64,000 nt of DNA from JAOTVV01 sp039591075 (GTDB lineage: Bacteria > Gemmatimonadota > Gemmatimonadetes > Gemmatimonadales > GWC2-71-9): positions 102,067-166,066 of the forward strand of contig JBDHEI010000007.1 in NCBI GenBank assembly GCA_039591075.1. The letters run 5' to 3'. The position numbers and the translations under genes are program-made. Shown piece by piece: positions 51,475 through 59,944 of the stretch. Position 1 is the stretch's first letter. Every line of letters begins with the position of its first letter. Under the pieces are notes generated by a model. That model did not search any database. It had not been told where the DNA came from and was given only the letters and a program-made list of their open reading frames with translations.

Positions 51475-52166
51475 GCCGTGCCGGCCGAATCGGACACGAT
51501 GCGGCCACCGGCGAGGCCAATCACTCGATGCGCACGCCCGGCCAGTTCCGGATCGTGGGTGACCAGCACGAGCGTCGTCTCGGCCTCCCGGTTGAGCGCC
51601 ACCAGCAGGTCAATGACCGCGTGCCCGGTTTCGGCATCGAGGTTCCCCGTCGGCTCGTCGGCAAACAGGATCTTCGGACGGTTCGCGAACGCTCGTGCCA
51701 GGGCGACGCGTTGCTGCTCGCCGCCCGAGAGCTGGGCCGGATAGTGGTGCCATCGATCGGCCAGGCCGACGCGGGCGAGCAGGTCTCGCGCATGGGCAGC
51801 GGCCTCTGCCGCCGGCCACGTTCGTGTCGGCTGCAATTCAACCGGCACCAGCACGTTCTCGAGCGCCGTGAGAGTCGGGATGAGCTGGAAGGTCTGAAAC
51901 ACGAACCCGATCTTCTCGGCCCGGAGCCGGGCCCGGTCGTCTTCCGACATCGGGCCGAGGTTCTGGCCATCGAGGATGACGGTTCCCCGCGAAGGTCGAT
52001 CGAGTCCGGCCAGCAGGCCGAGAAGCGTGGTCTTGCCGCTCCCCGACGGTCCGACCACCGCGACGAGCCCACGCTCCTCGACTGTGAAATTCACGTCGCG
52101 GAGGACAGTGAGCCGACGTCCGCCACTGATGTATGTTTGTTCGAGATCCTGAGCGATGATCATCAT
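51471..52166 (-). CDS. ybbA: ABC transporter ATPase (YbbA/LolD-like)
   Basis: About 231 residues: Walker A GPSGSGKTTLLGLLAGLD, Q-loop GFVFQTFQLIPTLTALENV, signature LSGGEQQRVALARAF, Walker B ILFADEPTGNLD and the H-loop VTHD. The frame is open for another 100 codons upstream but those overlap tesA antisense. Its start ATG overlaps that of tesA on the other strand, leaving no intergenic space. Confidence 0.9.
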   Translation of the reverse strand: MMIIAQDLEQTYISGGRRLTVLRDVNFTVEERGLVAVVGPSGSGKTTLLGLLAGLDRPSRGTVILDGQNLGPMSEDDRARLRAEKIGFVFQTFQLIPTLTALENVLVPVELQPTRTWPAAEAAAHARDLLARVGLADRWHHYPAQLSGGEQQRVALARAFANRPKILFADEPTGNLDAETGHAVIDLLVALNREAETTLVLVTHDPELAGRAHRVIGLAGGRIVSDSAGTA

Positions 52167-52863
52167 GGTTCGGAAAATAGTCGTGATCGCGACCCTCGCG
52201 CTGAGCGGGGCGTGCGCGGGGGACCAGCGCCCCCCAGCCGACGCCGCCGACCGCCCGGATCTGATGGCGCGCGCGACTCCCGACACACGGCGGGTCGTGC
52301 TGTTCCTCGGCACGAGCCTCACTGCTGGTTTCGGACTGGCAATCGAGCAGGCGTTCCCGAGCCTCGTTGCCGAGATGATCGATAGTGCGGACCTCCCATA
52401 TCGGGTCGTGAACGCCGGCGTGAGCGGTGAGACATCTGCGGGGGGGCTTCGGCGGATCGAATGGTTGCTCAACGAGCCGGTGGACGTTCTGGTCCTCGAG
52501 CTTGGCGCGAATGACGGTCTCCGTGGTCTCGACGTGGACGAGATGCAGAGGAACCTTCAGGAGATCGTCAATCGGACCCGAGCGCGGTATCCGCGCGCCC
52601 GGATCGTGATTGCCGGCATGGAATCACCACCCAACATGGGAAGCCGGTACACGTCGGCGTTCCGGCGCGTATTTCCCGACCTGGCTGCGACCAATGACGC
52701 TGTGCTCATCCCGTTTCTCCTGGATGGCGTGGCAGGCAGGCCGGAGTTGAATCAACTGGACGGGATCCATCCCACGGCGGAAGGGCATCGTCGGATTGCC
52801 GCGACCGTGTGGCAGGTGCTGGAGCCGCTCTTGCGTGACCCGGTCTTGGTCGGGGCACCATGA
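52156..52863 (+). CDS. tesA: Arylesterase/thioesterase, GDSL/SGNH hydrolase (TesA-like lipoprotein)
   Basis: 235 residues. The lipoprotein signal is VVIATLALSGAC. SGNH blocks: FLGTSLTAGFGL (the GDSL position reads GTSL, Ser nucleophile kept), NAGVSGETSAGG, LELGANDGLRGL, and catalytic D..H in LDGIHPTAEGH. It hydrolyses thioesters or arylesters in the periplasm or at the membrane. ATG at 52156 or 52165 are both possible. Confidence 0.9.
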   Translation: MIIMVRKIVVIATLALSGACAGDQRPPADAADRPDLMARATPDTRRVVLFLGTSLTAGFGLAIEQAFPSLVAEMIDSADLPYRVVNAGVSGETSAGGLRRIEWLLNEPVDVLVLELGANDGLRGLDVDEMQRNLQEIVNRTRARYPRARIVIAGMESPPNMGSRYTSAFRRVFPDLAATNDAVLIPFLLDGVAGRPELNQLDGIHPTAEGHRRIAATVWQVLEPLLRDPVLVGAP

Positions 52864-52876
52864 GGTCCCGGGACCG

Positions 52877-53568
52877 TCACCAAAGCGTGCGTAGGTAGAC
52901 GGCGTACGCCACGAGCAGGACCGCCCCCTCCCACCTCGCGACCCGACGCCCAGACAGCATCAGTGGAAAGAGAAGGAGCGCGGTTCCGACCATCCACCAA
53001 TTGTCGCTGCCCACAATGGCGGGGTGCACGGTCTGCGGCGTCACCAGGGCCACGGTCCCGAGAATGCCGAGCACGTTGAAGATGTTCGACCCGAGCACGT
53101 TGGCGAGAGCGATATCGGGCTGACCGCGTCGGGCCGCGACGATCGACGTGGCCAGCTCGGGAAGGCTCGTGCCCGCGGCCGTGATGGTCAGGCCGATCAC
53201 CCGGTCGGAAATTCCGGCGAGGCGGGCTAATCCGGTGCCACCACCTACCAGCATCTTCGCACCGAGGACGAGGATCCCCAGGCCTGCGAGCACCGTGACG
53301 ATATCGATCATGGCCCGTCGCCCGGTGGTCTGAAGGGTGAGCGAGTCGACCGAGTCCGCGAACTCCCGCTGCGCGGTGGCATTGACCTCGAGGCGCGATG
53401 CCCGCACCACGTACGCCAGGAACGCGACGAGCGAAAAGGAGGAGAAATCCTCCCTCGAGACGATCGATGCGACCGTCGCGTGCGAGCACCAGGAAGAGGC
53501 CTGCCGCGGGCGATGCCGCCGGCCGTCACCAGCCCCGCGGTGAGAGCGCTCATCTGCACGTCGCTGTC
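52877..53568 (-). pseudogene. Remnant of a Ca2+/cation antiporter (CaCA/YrbG family)
   Basis: The last 150 residues are intact and show one CaCA alpha-repeat: GISDRVIGLTITAAGTSLPELATS and NVLGSNIFNVLGILG. Upstream, recognisable family sequence continues in two other frames. Restoring the frame needs removal of one base in the T4 run (53435-53438) and one in the C3 run (53508-53510), giving GLFLVLARDGRIDRLEGGFLL-SLVAFLAYVVR. Before that a stop appears and the whole first alpha-repeat (about 130 residues) is missing. It is either a decayed gene or one affected by homopolymer sequencing errors plus truncation. An intact-looking open frame from 53410 also exists. Confidence 0.7.
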
Positions 53569-53692
53569 ATGGTGTCGGCGAAGATGTACGGTCTACGTCG
53601 CCGATGGTAGTGCCGGGTGATAGGTTTGAACCGGCCGCCGGACGGATCGTCCGGTGTGCAGCCGTCGATCGTCCCGAACCGAGGTTGCTTGA

Positions 53693-54331
53693 GTGTCCAC
53701 CGGATCCACCGTCACCCCAACCAAGATCGTCTGTGTGGGCCGAAACTACGCCGAGCATGCCAAGGAGCTGGGCAACGCCGTTCCCGAACACCCGCTCCTG
53801 TTTCTCAAGCCGCCGTCCTCGGTGATTGCCGATGGTGACCCGATCATGCTTCCCTCGATGTCCCAGCAGGTGGAGCACGAGGGAGAGATCGGCGTCGTCA
53901 TCGGCCGTCGGCTCCGTCGTGTCGACGCCGATGCCGCGCTGAGCGCGGTGCGCGGAATCGTTTGTCTCAACGACGTCACGGCGCGGGATCTTCAGAGGTC
54001 AGACTCACAGTGGACGCGGGCCAAGGGATTCGACACGTTCTGTCCGGTGGGTCCACGGATCGTGCCGCTGGATGCGCTGCCGCCGCTGGTCGAGTTGGAG
54101 GTCGTCTGCCGGGTCAACGGCACCGTGCGTCAGCGGGGTCGTGCACGCGACATGGTGTTCCCGATCCCGCACATCCTCTCGTACATCTCTCACATCATGA
54201 CGCTGGAGCCCGGGGATCTCGTGGCGACGGGTTCTCCGGCCGGGGTAGGGACGCTGGAGCCGGGTGACGTCGTGGAGGTGGAGATTCCGGAGGTCGGGGT
54301 GCTGCGCAATCCGGTGGAGCGGGGTTCCTAG
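53693..54331 (+). CDS. Fumarylacetoacetate hydrolase (FAH) family protein
   Basis: 212 residues: IVCVGRNYAEHAKELG, FLKPPSSVI, VEHEGEIGVVIGR with metal-binding acidic residues, NDVTARDLQ, KGFDTFCPVGP and GDLVATGSPAGVG. This is the short FAH/isomerase type (oxaloacetate decarboxylase, acylpyruvase or HHDD isomerase). GTG start with GAGG at 8 nt. The stop overlaps the convergent Ada-like gene. Confidence 0.9.
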   Translation: MSTGSTVTPTKIVCVGRNYAEHAKELGNAVPEHPLLFLKPPSSVIADGDPIMLPSMSQQVEHEGEIGVVIGRRLRRVDADAALSAVRGIVCLNDVTARDLQRSDSQWTRAKGFDTFCPVGPRIVPLDALPPLVELEVVCRVNGTVRQRGRARDMVFPIPHILSYISHIMTLEPGDLVATGSPAGVGTLEPGDVVEVEIPEVGVLRNPVERGS

Positions 54332-55176
54332 CCAGCGGCCGACACCACGTCGCGTCGCGCCGCTTCCCATCCGACAAGCGCTTTCTTCTTGGCCGCTCCC
54401 CATCGGTACGCACCGAAGGCGCCGGAGTTCCGGATGACCCGATGGCACGGAATGAGGTACGCGACAGGGTTCCGCGCCACCGCCGAGGCCACCGCCCGCT
54501 GTGCCGTTGGCTGCCCGATGGCCGACGCGATGTCGGCGTAGGATGCCAGCGCTGCGGGCGGTATCCGGAGTAGTGCTTCCCAGACCTTGATCTGGAAGTT
54601 GGTGCCTCGAAGATCGAGCGAGAGTGGGGTCTTGGCCACCTGAGCGGCGAACACGCGTTGGGCCACCGCCCGAGCCGCCGCGTCGTTCCGCCGCATCGAC
54701 GCCCGGGGCCAGCGCCGCCGGAACTCGTTGGCCACCGCGCCCCGTGTTCCGTGAGCGACAAACATCAGTCCACAGAGTCCCCGTGTCGTCAAGGCGAAGA
54801 ACCCCTCTCCGAACGGGGTCGCAGCGTAGCCGTATTCGATCGCCACGCGTCCTCCACGCTCCTTGAACTGTCCCGGTGTGACCGCCTCGAACGTGACAAA
54901 CAAGTCGTGCAGTCGGCTCGCACTGGAGAGACCGGAGTCATACGCCGCCTCGAGCACGCTCCGCCCTTGCGCCAGGGCGGTGCGGGCGTGGTCGAGAGTC
55001 AGGTACTGCACGAACCGCTTGGGCGAGACCCCAGCCCAGCGGCGAAACAACCGCTGGAAGTGATAGGAACTCAGCCCGACGGCCCGAGCGGCTTCATCGA
55101 GCGAAGGCTGACGGCGCCAGTGCTCGTCTAGGAACAGAATGGCACGCTCGATCCGCTGTGCGTCTGCTGCCGACAT
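54328..55176 (-). CDS. ada: AraC-type HTH fused to methylated-DNA-protein cysteine methyltransferase (Ada-like)
   Basis: 282 residues. Residues 1-105 are an AraC double HTH (SLDEAARAVGLSSYHFQRLFRRWAGVSPKRF). Residues about 110-275 are the AGT domain with acceptor Cys244 in IPCHRVI and the RAVASAVARNP helix. The N-terminal zinc-binding AdaA domain, whose cysteine senses phosphotriesters in E. coli Ada, is absent, so induction must differ. It repairs O6-alkylguanine and probably regulates its own synthesis. Confidence 0.9.
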   Translation of the reverse strand: MSAADAQRIERAILFLDEHWRRQPSLDEAARAVGLSSYHFQRLFRRWAGVSPKRFVQYLTLDHARTALAQGRSVLEAAYDSGLSSASRLHDLFVTFEAVTPGQFKERGGRVAIEYGYAATPFGEGFFALTTRGLCGLMFVAHGTRGAVANEFRRRWPRASMRRNDAAARAVAQRVFAAQVAKTPLSLDLRGTNFQIKVWEALLRIPPAALASYADIASAIGQPTAQRAVASAVARNPVAYLIPCHRVIRNSGAFGAYRWGAAKKKALVGWEAARRDVVSAAG

Positions 55177-55274
55177 CGCTCACCGCTCCCGCGTGGGTGT
55201 GACTGAGCGGAAGGTGGGAGACTCGTTGGCTCGGGGCAACCCGATTCTTGCGCCGGTGCGGCGGTTCCGGTCCC

Positions 55275-56201
55275 TCAGTTGGCTGTGTCGAACGCGGCGA
55301 GTGCCGCCCTGGCGAGGCTGAGCGGATCGACGGAGATGGGTCCGTAGCGGGCGACCCAGTGGAGGTGGGGGCCCGTGACGCGGCCCGTGGCACCCACGTC
55401 GCCGATCACTTGGCCAGCCGCCACGGTATCTCCCCGTTGGACGTGGATCTGGCTCAGATGCATGTACACGGTCATGAGACCGCGCCCGTGGTCCAGATAG
55501 ACGACGTTGCCGGCGTAGTAGAAATCCCCCGTGAGCGCCACCACCCCACGGTTGGCGGCTTTCACCGGCGTGCCGATCACGCCGTTCAGATCGGTGCCCA
55601 TGTGGCGACTCTGGATGACGCCGTTGAATTCGCGCGCCTCTCCAAAACGACTCGTCACGCGGCCGGCAACCGGGAGGGTGAACTCGCCGGACCACATTCG
55701 CGGCGTCCGATGTGACCGCCGCGCCACCGCACCGGCCTGAGCCCGCTCCCCTGCGATCCGCGCCGCGAGCGCTGAGTCGGGAGGCTCCGCGAATCGCGGC
55801 GCCACGCGCAGTCTCTCCACGGTGAAGTTGCCCGGCGAGACCGGAATGCGGATGGTGTGATCCGCTGTGCCGCCCGCGGCGTCTGCGACCGTGAGCAGCA
55901 ACGGAATGCTCTCCCGAGTGGTCACCGGAACGGCGCCGAGTGCTCGATATGACCGGACACCGTCCCACTCGAAATGCAGCGGCTGGCCGGCGAGTGTTGC
56001 CCGTACGGGCGGAATGCTTCCGTCTCGATCCGTCATCGGCCCAGCGCGGTCGACGACCAGATGCACGATCGATCCTTGCATCGGCTGTTCGGGGTACCAG
56101 GCAACGGACAGCGAGATCGAATCCTGCGCAACCGCAGTCGAGGCCAGCGTCCCGAGGAGGCCAGCCACGACGAGCGTGGGAATCCAGACGCGGTTTTCCA
56201 T
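55275..56201 (-). CDS. Exported M23 family metallopeptidase
   Basis: 308 residues with a signal ending in STAVAQ. After an unassigned beta-rich N-terminal half, a LytM/M23 domain occurs at about 195-300: GRVTSRFGEAREFNGVIQSRHMGTDL (HxxxD zinc ligands), GVVALTGDFYYAGNVVYLDHG and GPHLHW (HxH). Probably cuts peptidoglycan cross-bridges or recruits such activity. ATG at 56201, 22 nt after the uppS stop. Confidence 0.9.
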   Translation of the reverse strand: MENRVWIPTLVVAGLLGTLASTAVAQDSISLSVAWYPEQPMQGSIVHLVVDRAGPMTDRDGSIPPVRATLAGQPLHFEWDGVRSYRALGAVPVTTRESIPLLLTVADAAGGTADHTIRIPVSPGNFTVERLRVAPRFAEPPDSALAARIAGERAQAGAVARRSHRTPRMWSGEFTLPVAGRVTSRFGEAREFNGVIQSRHMGTDLNGVIGTPVKAANRGVVALTGDFYYAGNVVYLDHGRGLMTVYMHLSQIHVQRGDTVAAGQVIGDVGATGRVTGPHLHWVARYGPISVDPLSLARAALAAFDTAN

Positions 56202-56223
56202 GGACTGGGCCAGCCGAATGCCG

Positions 56224-56955
56224 CTAGCCAACGACGGTGGGCTGACCGACTTCGGCCGGAGAGGGCACCGCGCCGAATCGCCGTTCCCGGCGTTGGAACT
56301 CCGATACGGCCAAGGCCAGGTCCTCCCGCCGGAAGTCGGGCCAGAGGGCGTCGGTGAAGTAGAGCTCCGCATACGCCGACTCCCACAGCAGGAAATCCGA
56401 GAGGCGCTGCTCGCCCGCCGTGCGCACGATCAGGTCGGCGTTCGGGACCTGGCCGGCTACTGTTCGGTCGAGCAAGTCCAGTGAGATCTCCTCGGGACGG
56501 ATGTCACCGCTTGCCACATGGCGAGAGATCGCCCGGGCCGCCTCGGTGAGCGCCCACCGCGACCCATAGTCGATTGCCAACTGCAGATGGAGTCGGTGGC
56601 CACGCGCTGTGGCCTTCAGCGTGCGATCCAGCTCTGCGAGCGCGGACTGCGGGATCCGGTCTCGACGTCCCACATGGGTGACCCGCACGCCGTTCTCAAC
56701 GAGTTCGTTCCGCTCCCGCCGACAGTACTCGCGAAGCAGCCAAAACAGGCGGCCGACCTCGCCTGGAGGCCGCTTCCAGTTATCCGAGGAGAACGCGTAG
56801 AGGGTCAGCGTCGTGATGCCCATTTCGGGCGCGCCCCGCACGACATCCCGTACGCTGTCCACGCCCGCCAGGTGGCCGCGCCACCGGGGTCGTCCCTGGG
56901 CTCGTGCCCACCGGCCGTTGCCGTCCATGATGATGCCGACGTGTAAGCCACTCAT
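56224..56955 (-). CDS. uppS: Isoprenyl transferase (undecaprenyl diphosphate synthase family)
   Basis: 243 residues: catalytic IIMDGNGRWA, LTLYAFSSDNWKRP, LQLAIDYGSRWALTEA and the pyrophosphate-binding DLIVRTAGEQRLSDFLLWESAYAELYF. It builds the C55 lipid carrier for cell-wall synthesis. No cdsA/dxr follow, unlike many genomes. The ATG overlaps the regulator stop. Confidence 0.95.
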   Translation of the reverse strand: MSGLHVGIIMDGNGRWARAQGRPRWRGHLAGVDSVRDVVRGAPEMGITTLTLYAFSSDNWKRPPGEVGRLFWLLREYCRRERNELVENGVRVTHVGRRDRIPQSALAELDRTLKATARGHRLHLQLAIDYGSRWALTEAARAISRHVASGDIRPEEISLDLLDRTVAGQVPNADLIVRTAGEQRLSDFLLWESAYAELYFTDALWPDFRREDLALAVSEFQRRERRFGAVPSPAEVGQPTVVG

Positions 56956-57275
56956 GTTCGCTCCAACGCGTCCCGCGCCTCGTTGAGGATCGCTTCCATC
57001 TGCTCCAAGTAGGCCTCCAGTGCCCGGCGCCCCTTGGGCGTGAGCCGGTACTCGGTCTTTGGTTTCCGGTCTTCGAACCCCTTGAGCACCCGGACATAGC
57101 CGGCGTCCTCGAGCTTGCGCGCGTGCACGCTGAGATTCCCGTCGCTCGTTTTCAGCACCTGCTTGAGGTCGGCGAAGCTCATCCCCTCGCCCGCCGCCAA
57201 CGCCGAGACGATGCCCAGACGGATCCGCTCATGGATCAGACGATCCAGCGTTTCGGACACCAGGCTACCCACCAT
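56952..57275 (-). CDS. Winged-helix transcriptional regulator
   Basis: 107 residues: LIHERIRLGIVSALAAGEGMSFADLKQVLKTSDGNLSVHARKLEDAGYVRVLKGFEDRKPKTEYRLT-type HTH followed by a C-terminal helix (LEAYLEQMEAIL). This layout is common for regulators paired with a small membrane protein. It overlaps the upstream membrane-protein gene by 11 nt and uppS by 4 nt. A dyad in the operon promoter is a likely operator. Confidence 0.85.
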   Translation of the reverse strand: MVGSLVSETLDRLIHERIRLGIVSALAAGEGMSFADLKQVLKTSDGNLSVHARKLEDAGYVRVLKGFEDRKPKTEYRLTPKGRRALEAYLEQMEAILNEARDALERT

Positions 57276-57846
57276 GGCGCATCACGATGTCCAGCCCAAT
57301 CACCACGTGCAGTCCGCCAAAGCCTGCCGCCATGAGTGGGAGGCCGGCTCCCGGCTCGAGCAGCGCCGCCGCGCCCAAAAGGAGGAAGGAGACTCCCATC
57401 CATCGGATAGCGCGAATGGAGAACTCTGCTCCGGCCGTCACCCCCGCGCCGTACAACGCAAGCCACATGCCGGGCAGCAGGTGCTCGGAGCCTCCCCGTG
57501 CGAGCGCAACGGTGAGCACCGCTCCCGCCGCCAAGGCGGGGGCCATCACCCACACGAGCCGCCGAATCGCGCCCGACCAGATCGGGACCTCCGTTTGCTT
57601 CGCTTTGCGGATGTTGAAGATGCTGGCAATACCGATCGAGATCACCGCTGTGGGCAACCAGACCCGCGGGTCCGAGTCATGGTTTCCGCTCCAGGCCAAC
57701 CAGGCCGCGAGCAAGCCGACGAAGCCCACCACGATGAGCCCCCAGCCCGACACGGCGGTGAAGGAGGAGGCCGACTCCATCGTGCGACGGATGTATGCCA
57801 GCGTCTCTTTGGCGCTCTCGCGATCCTCGTGTGTGGGAATGGTCAC
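57265..57846 (-). CDS. Membrane protein paired with winged-helix regulator
   Basis: 193 residues with a soluble N-terminal helix (DRESAKETLAYIRRTMESA) and about five or six TM segments. GTG at 57846 with GGGGG upstream is chosen because sequence before it looks non-coding. Similar membrane proteins next to winged-helix regulators are common; their function is unknown. Confidence 0.75.
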   Translation of the reverse strand: MTIPTHEDRESAKETLAYIRRTMESASSFTAVSGWGLIVVGFVGLLAAWLAWSGNHDSDPRVWLPTAVISIGIASIFNIRKAKQTEVPIWSGAIRRLVWVMAPALAAGAVLTVALARGGSEHLLPGMWLALYGAGVTAGAEFSIRAIRWMGVSFLLLGAAALLEPGAGLPLMAAGFGGLHVVIGLDIVMRHGG

Positions 57847-57874
57847 GGTTCCCCCGGCATGAGCGCAGTAAAGG

Positions 57875-57891
57875 ACTTTGTATTGTAAAGT
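57875..57891 (-). promoter_or_regulatory. Operator/promoter dyad of the winged-helix regulator operon
   Basis: ACTTTGTATTGTAAAGT: inverted arms ACTTT/AAAGT separated by 7 nt, 28 nt upstream of the GTG at 57846. It contains a minus-strand TACAAT -10 box (57887-57882). Overlap of a dyad with the -10 suggests repression by the regulator encoded in the operon. Confidence 0.5.
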
Positions 57892-57947
57892 AGTACGGTT
57901 GGGTGTGCCCGCCAAGAGTAGCGTCCGCGGTCACGGCGTAGGCCGGA

Positions 57948-58643
57948 TCACCCCGCATCAAGCAGCCGCCGCGCCTCCCGAAAGATGCCGAGCCACATCG
58001 CGCGGGTCAGTCGTCCCGTATTCGTGTTCTGCCTGCTGGGGTGGTACGAGGAGAGCAGCACCAACCCGTCGGAAAAGTCCCGGCGGGCGCCATGGGCGAA
58101 CGGTGGTCGGTCTGCGACCGGAAGACGGTGCCACCAGCCTGACGCCTTGAGCCATTGCCTGTGGGCGATCTGTCCCAGAGCCACGACCAGCCTCACGTCG
58201 CGGAGGAGGCGGAGCTCCGCCTCGAGATACGGCTGGCACCGGTCGAACTCCTGCTGGGTCGGGCGGTTTCCGGGTGGCGCACAGCGCGCGGCCGCGGTGA
58301 TGTAGCAGTCGGTCAGTGTCAAACCGTCAATGCGGCTCGTCGAGTCCGGTTGGCTGGCGAAGCCGAACTCGTGCAAGGCGCCGTACAGCCAATCGCCGCT
58401 CGAGTCTCCCGTGAACATCCGCCCGGTCCGATTGGCGCCGTGGGCGGCGGGGGCGAGCCCGACGATCAGGAGGCGCGCCGTGGGATCCCCGAACCCGGGC
58501 ACCGGTCGGCCCCAGTACTCCCAATCGCTGAAGCCGCGCCGCCGTTCCCGCGCCACCGCCTCGCGGTGCCGGACCAGCCGGGGGCACTCGCGGCAGGCGA
58601 CGACAGAGCGGTTGAGCGCGGCGATGGTCCGGTGGCGTGGCAC
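57948..58643 (-). CDS. udg: Uracil-DNA glycosylase, family 5 (UdgB-like)
   Basis: 231 residues. N-terminal FeS cysteines are in CRECPRLV, with further cysteines in DCYITAAARCAPPGNRPT and DRCQPYL. Catalytic motif A is GLAPAAHGANRTGRMFTGD and the second motif SSYHPSRQNTNTG. Family 5 enzymes remove uracil and some other deaminated bases. The GLAPA motif lacks the Asp/Asn of families 1 and 4, as expected for family 5. Confidence 0.92.
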   Translation of the reverse strand: MPRHRTIAALNRSVVACRECPRLVRHREAVARERRRGFSDWEYWGRPVPGFGDPTARLLIVGLAPAAHGANRTGRMFTGDSSGDWLYGALHEFGFASQPDSTSRIDGLTLTDCYITAAARCAPPGNRPTQQEFDRCQPYLEAELRLLRDVRLVVALGQIAHRQWLKASGWWHRLPVADRPPFAHGARRDFSDGLVLLSSYHPSRQNTNTGRLTRAMWLGIFREARRLLDAG

Positions 58644-58776
58644 GTATCCTCACCGAGCGCAGATGGGAGTGGCAGACCGCGGTCGGGTCCCGGCGGCGGT
58701 GGTTGGTGGTTGAGAGTATACGCACGCGTGGTCAGCGCCGGGAGAATCCGCTTGATCCGGTCACCCGAAACGTGGA

Positions 58777-58813
58777 GGCCCCGCCCGCCACTGTGGAAGC
58801 GACGGACGGGGCC
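58777..58813 (-). terminator. Hairpin terminator after the LysM/BON gene
   Basis: GGCCCCGCCC (58777-58786) pairs with GGACGGGGCC (58804-58813), nine of ten positions. It lies downstream of the LysM gene (minus) and before the glycosylase gene. The rest of the gap to 58644 shows nothing recognisable. Confidence 0.55.
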
Positions 58814-58843
58814 GGCCCTGCCTCGGGCCTTCAACTCCTGAAA

Positions 58844-59305
58844 TCAGCCGAGCGGCGGGATCCGCAGGGTCTGGCCAGGATAGATCAAGTTCGGATCTTT
58901 CAGCATCGGCTTGTTCGCCTCGAAGATGACCGGGTACTTCATAGCGTCCCCGTAGAACTCCTTGGCGATCTTGGACAGCGAGTCACCTTTCTTGACCGCG
59001 TAAAACTTTGCCTCGGCTGCCGGGTCGACGACCTCCATCTGATCGTCCACTTGCGCCACGCCCTCGGTGTTGCCAACCGCCAGGACCACCTTCTCCCGCT
59101 CGGCCTGTGACTTGGCCTTGCCGGTGACCGTGGCCACGCCGTCGTCGAACTTCACGCGAAGATTCTCGACGTCGAGTTTGAGCCCCATTACATACCGCAG
59201 GATCTTGTTGCCCTTGATCAACTCGCGGTTCTTCTCGTCGCGCTCGGCTTCCTCCCGTTCCTTCTCTTTCCGCCCAGCGCTTTTCACGAAATCAAAGAGA
59301 CCCAC
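58844..59305 (-). CDS. BON-LysM domain protein (YgaU-like)
   Basis: 153 residues. A charged coiled N-terminus (RKEKEREEAERDEKNREL) is followed by a BON domain (VENLRVKFDDGVATVTGKAKSQAEREKVVLAVGNTEGVAQVDD) and a LysM domain (FYAVKKGDSLSKIAKEFYGD...LIYPGQTLRIP). It matches the YgaU/LysM architecture, which binds peptidoglycan and, in E. coli YgaU/Kbp, K+. GTG start with AAAGGAG at 6 nt. No signal peptide. Confidence 0.88.
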   Translation of the reverse strand: MGLFDFVKSAGRKEKEREEAERDEKNRELIKGNKILRYVMGLKLDVENLRVKFDDGVATVTGKAKSQAEREKVVLAVGNTEGVAQVDDQMEVVDPAAEAKFYAVKKGDSLSKIAKEFYGDAMKYPVIFEANKPMLKDPNLIYPGQTLRIPPLG

Positions 59306-59341
59306 GACCGGCTCCTTTCTGTTCTGGTGAATGTCGACTGA

Positions 59342-59944
59342 CTAGCCGCGGCCGCCGAACAGCCCGCCCAGCAGTCCCTTGCCGAGCTTGCCGGCGATGT
59401 CGTCCGCAATGCTCCCATCCCCGTCCTGGTCCAGCAGCTTACCAAGCATGCCAAACGCCGGGTTGGCCTGTTCCATTTGCTGCCGCTCGCCGCCCAGCAT
59501 GCTTGCCAGGCCGCCCGCGTCCAGGTTCTGCTGCCTACGCTGCCGCCCCAACGCGCCCATCACGACCGGCGCGAGCATCGGGAGGAGCTTGGTGATCATC
59601 GATGGATCGAGACTGCTGGCCTTGCTCACTCCGGCCTCCACCGCTTGCCGCCGTTCGCCCAGTGCGTGACGCAGGATGCCCTCACCGTCCTTCACATCCG
59701 GCGCCTGCAGATACGTGCCGAGATTGTCGAGGACCGTCCCGTCGTGCTTGTCGAGCGCCCGATTCAGGGCCTCGGCACCCTGCTGCTGACCGGAGTTCCG
59801 AGCGAGCGCGCCGAGTAGCACCGGAATGGCGGCACCGACGGCCTGTTGCGTGGCTCGTGTGTCGGTACCGAGATTCTTGCTCAACTGGCCCACCTGCTCG
59901 CCGCTCCCCAACTGCTGCATCAACATTTCTACGATCGATGACAT
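59342..59944 (-). CDS. DUF937/YidB-like protein
   Basis: 200 residues: VEMLMQQLGSGEQVGQLSKNLG, then AAIPVLLGALARNSGQQQGAEALNRAL and a glycine-rich C-terminus (GKLGKGLLGGLFGGRG). This is the DUF937 pattern; the EF-hand-like DQDGDGSIADDIAG near the end is also typical. ATG at 59944 with GGAG at 6 nt. Function unknown. Confidence 0.85.
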   Translation of the reverse strand: MSSIVEMLMQQLGSGEQVGQLSKNLGTDTRATQQAVGAAIPVLLGALARNSGQQQGAEALNRALDKHDGTVLDNLGTYLQAPDVKDGEGILRHALGERRQAVEAGVSKASSLDPSMITKLLPMLAPVVMGALGRQRRQQNLDAGGLASMLGGERQQMEQANPAFGMLGKLLDQDGDGSIADDIAGKLGKGLLGGLFGGRG

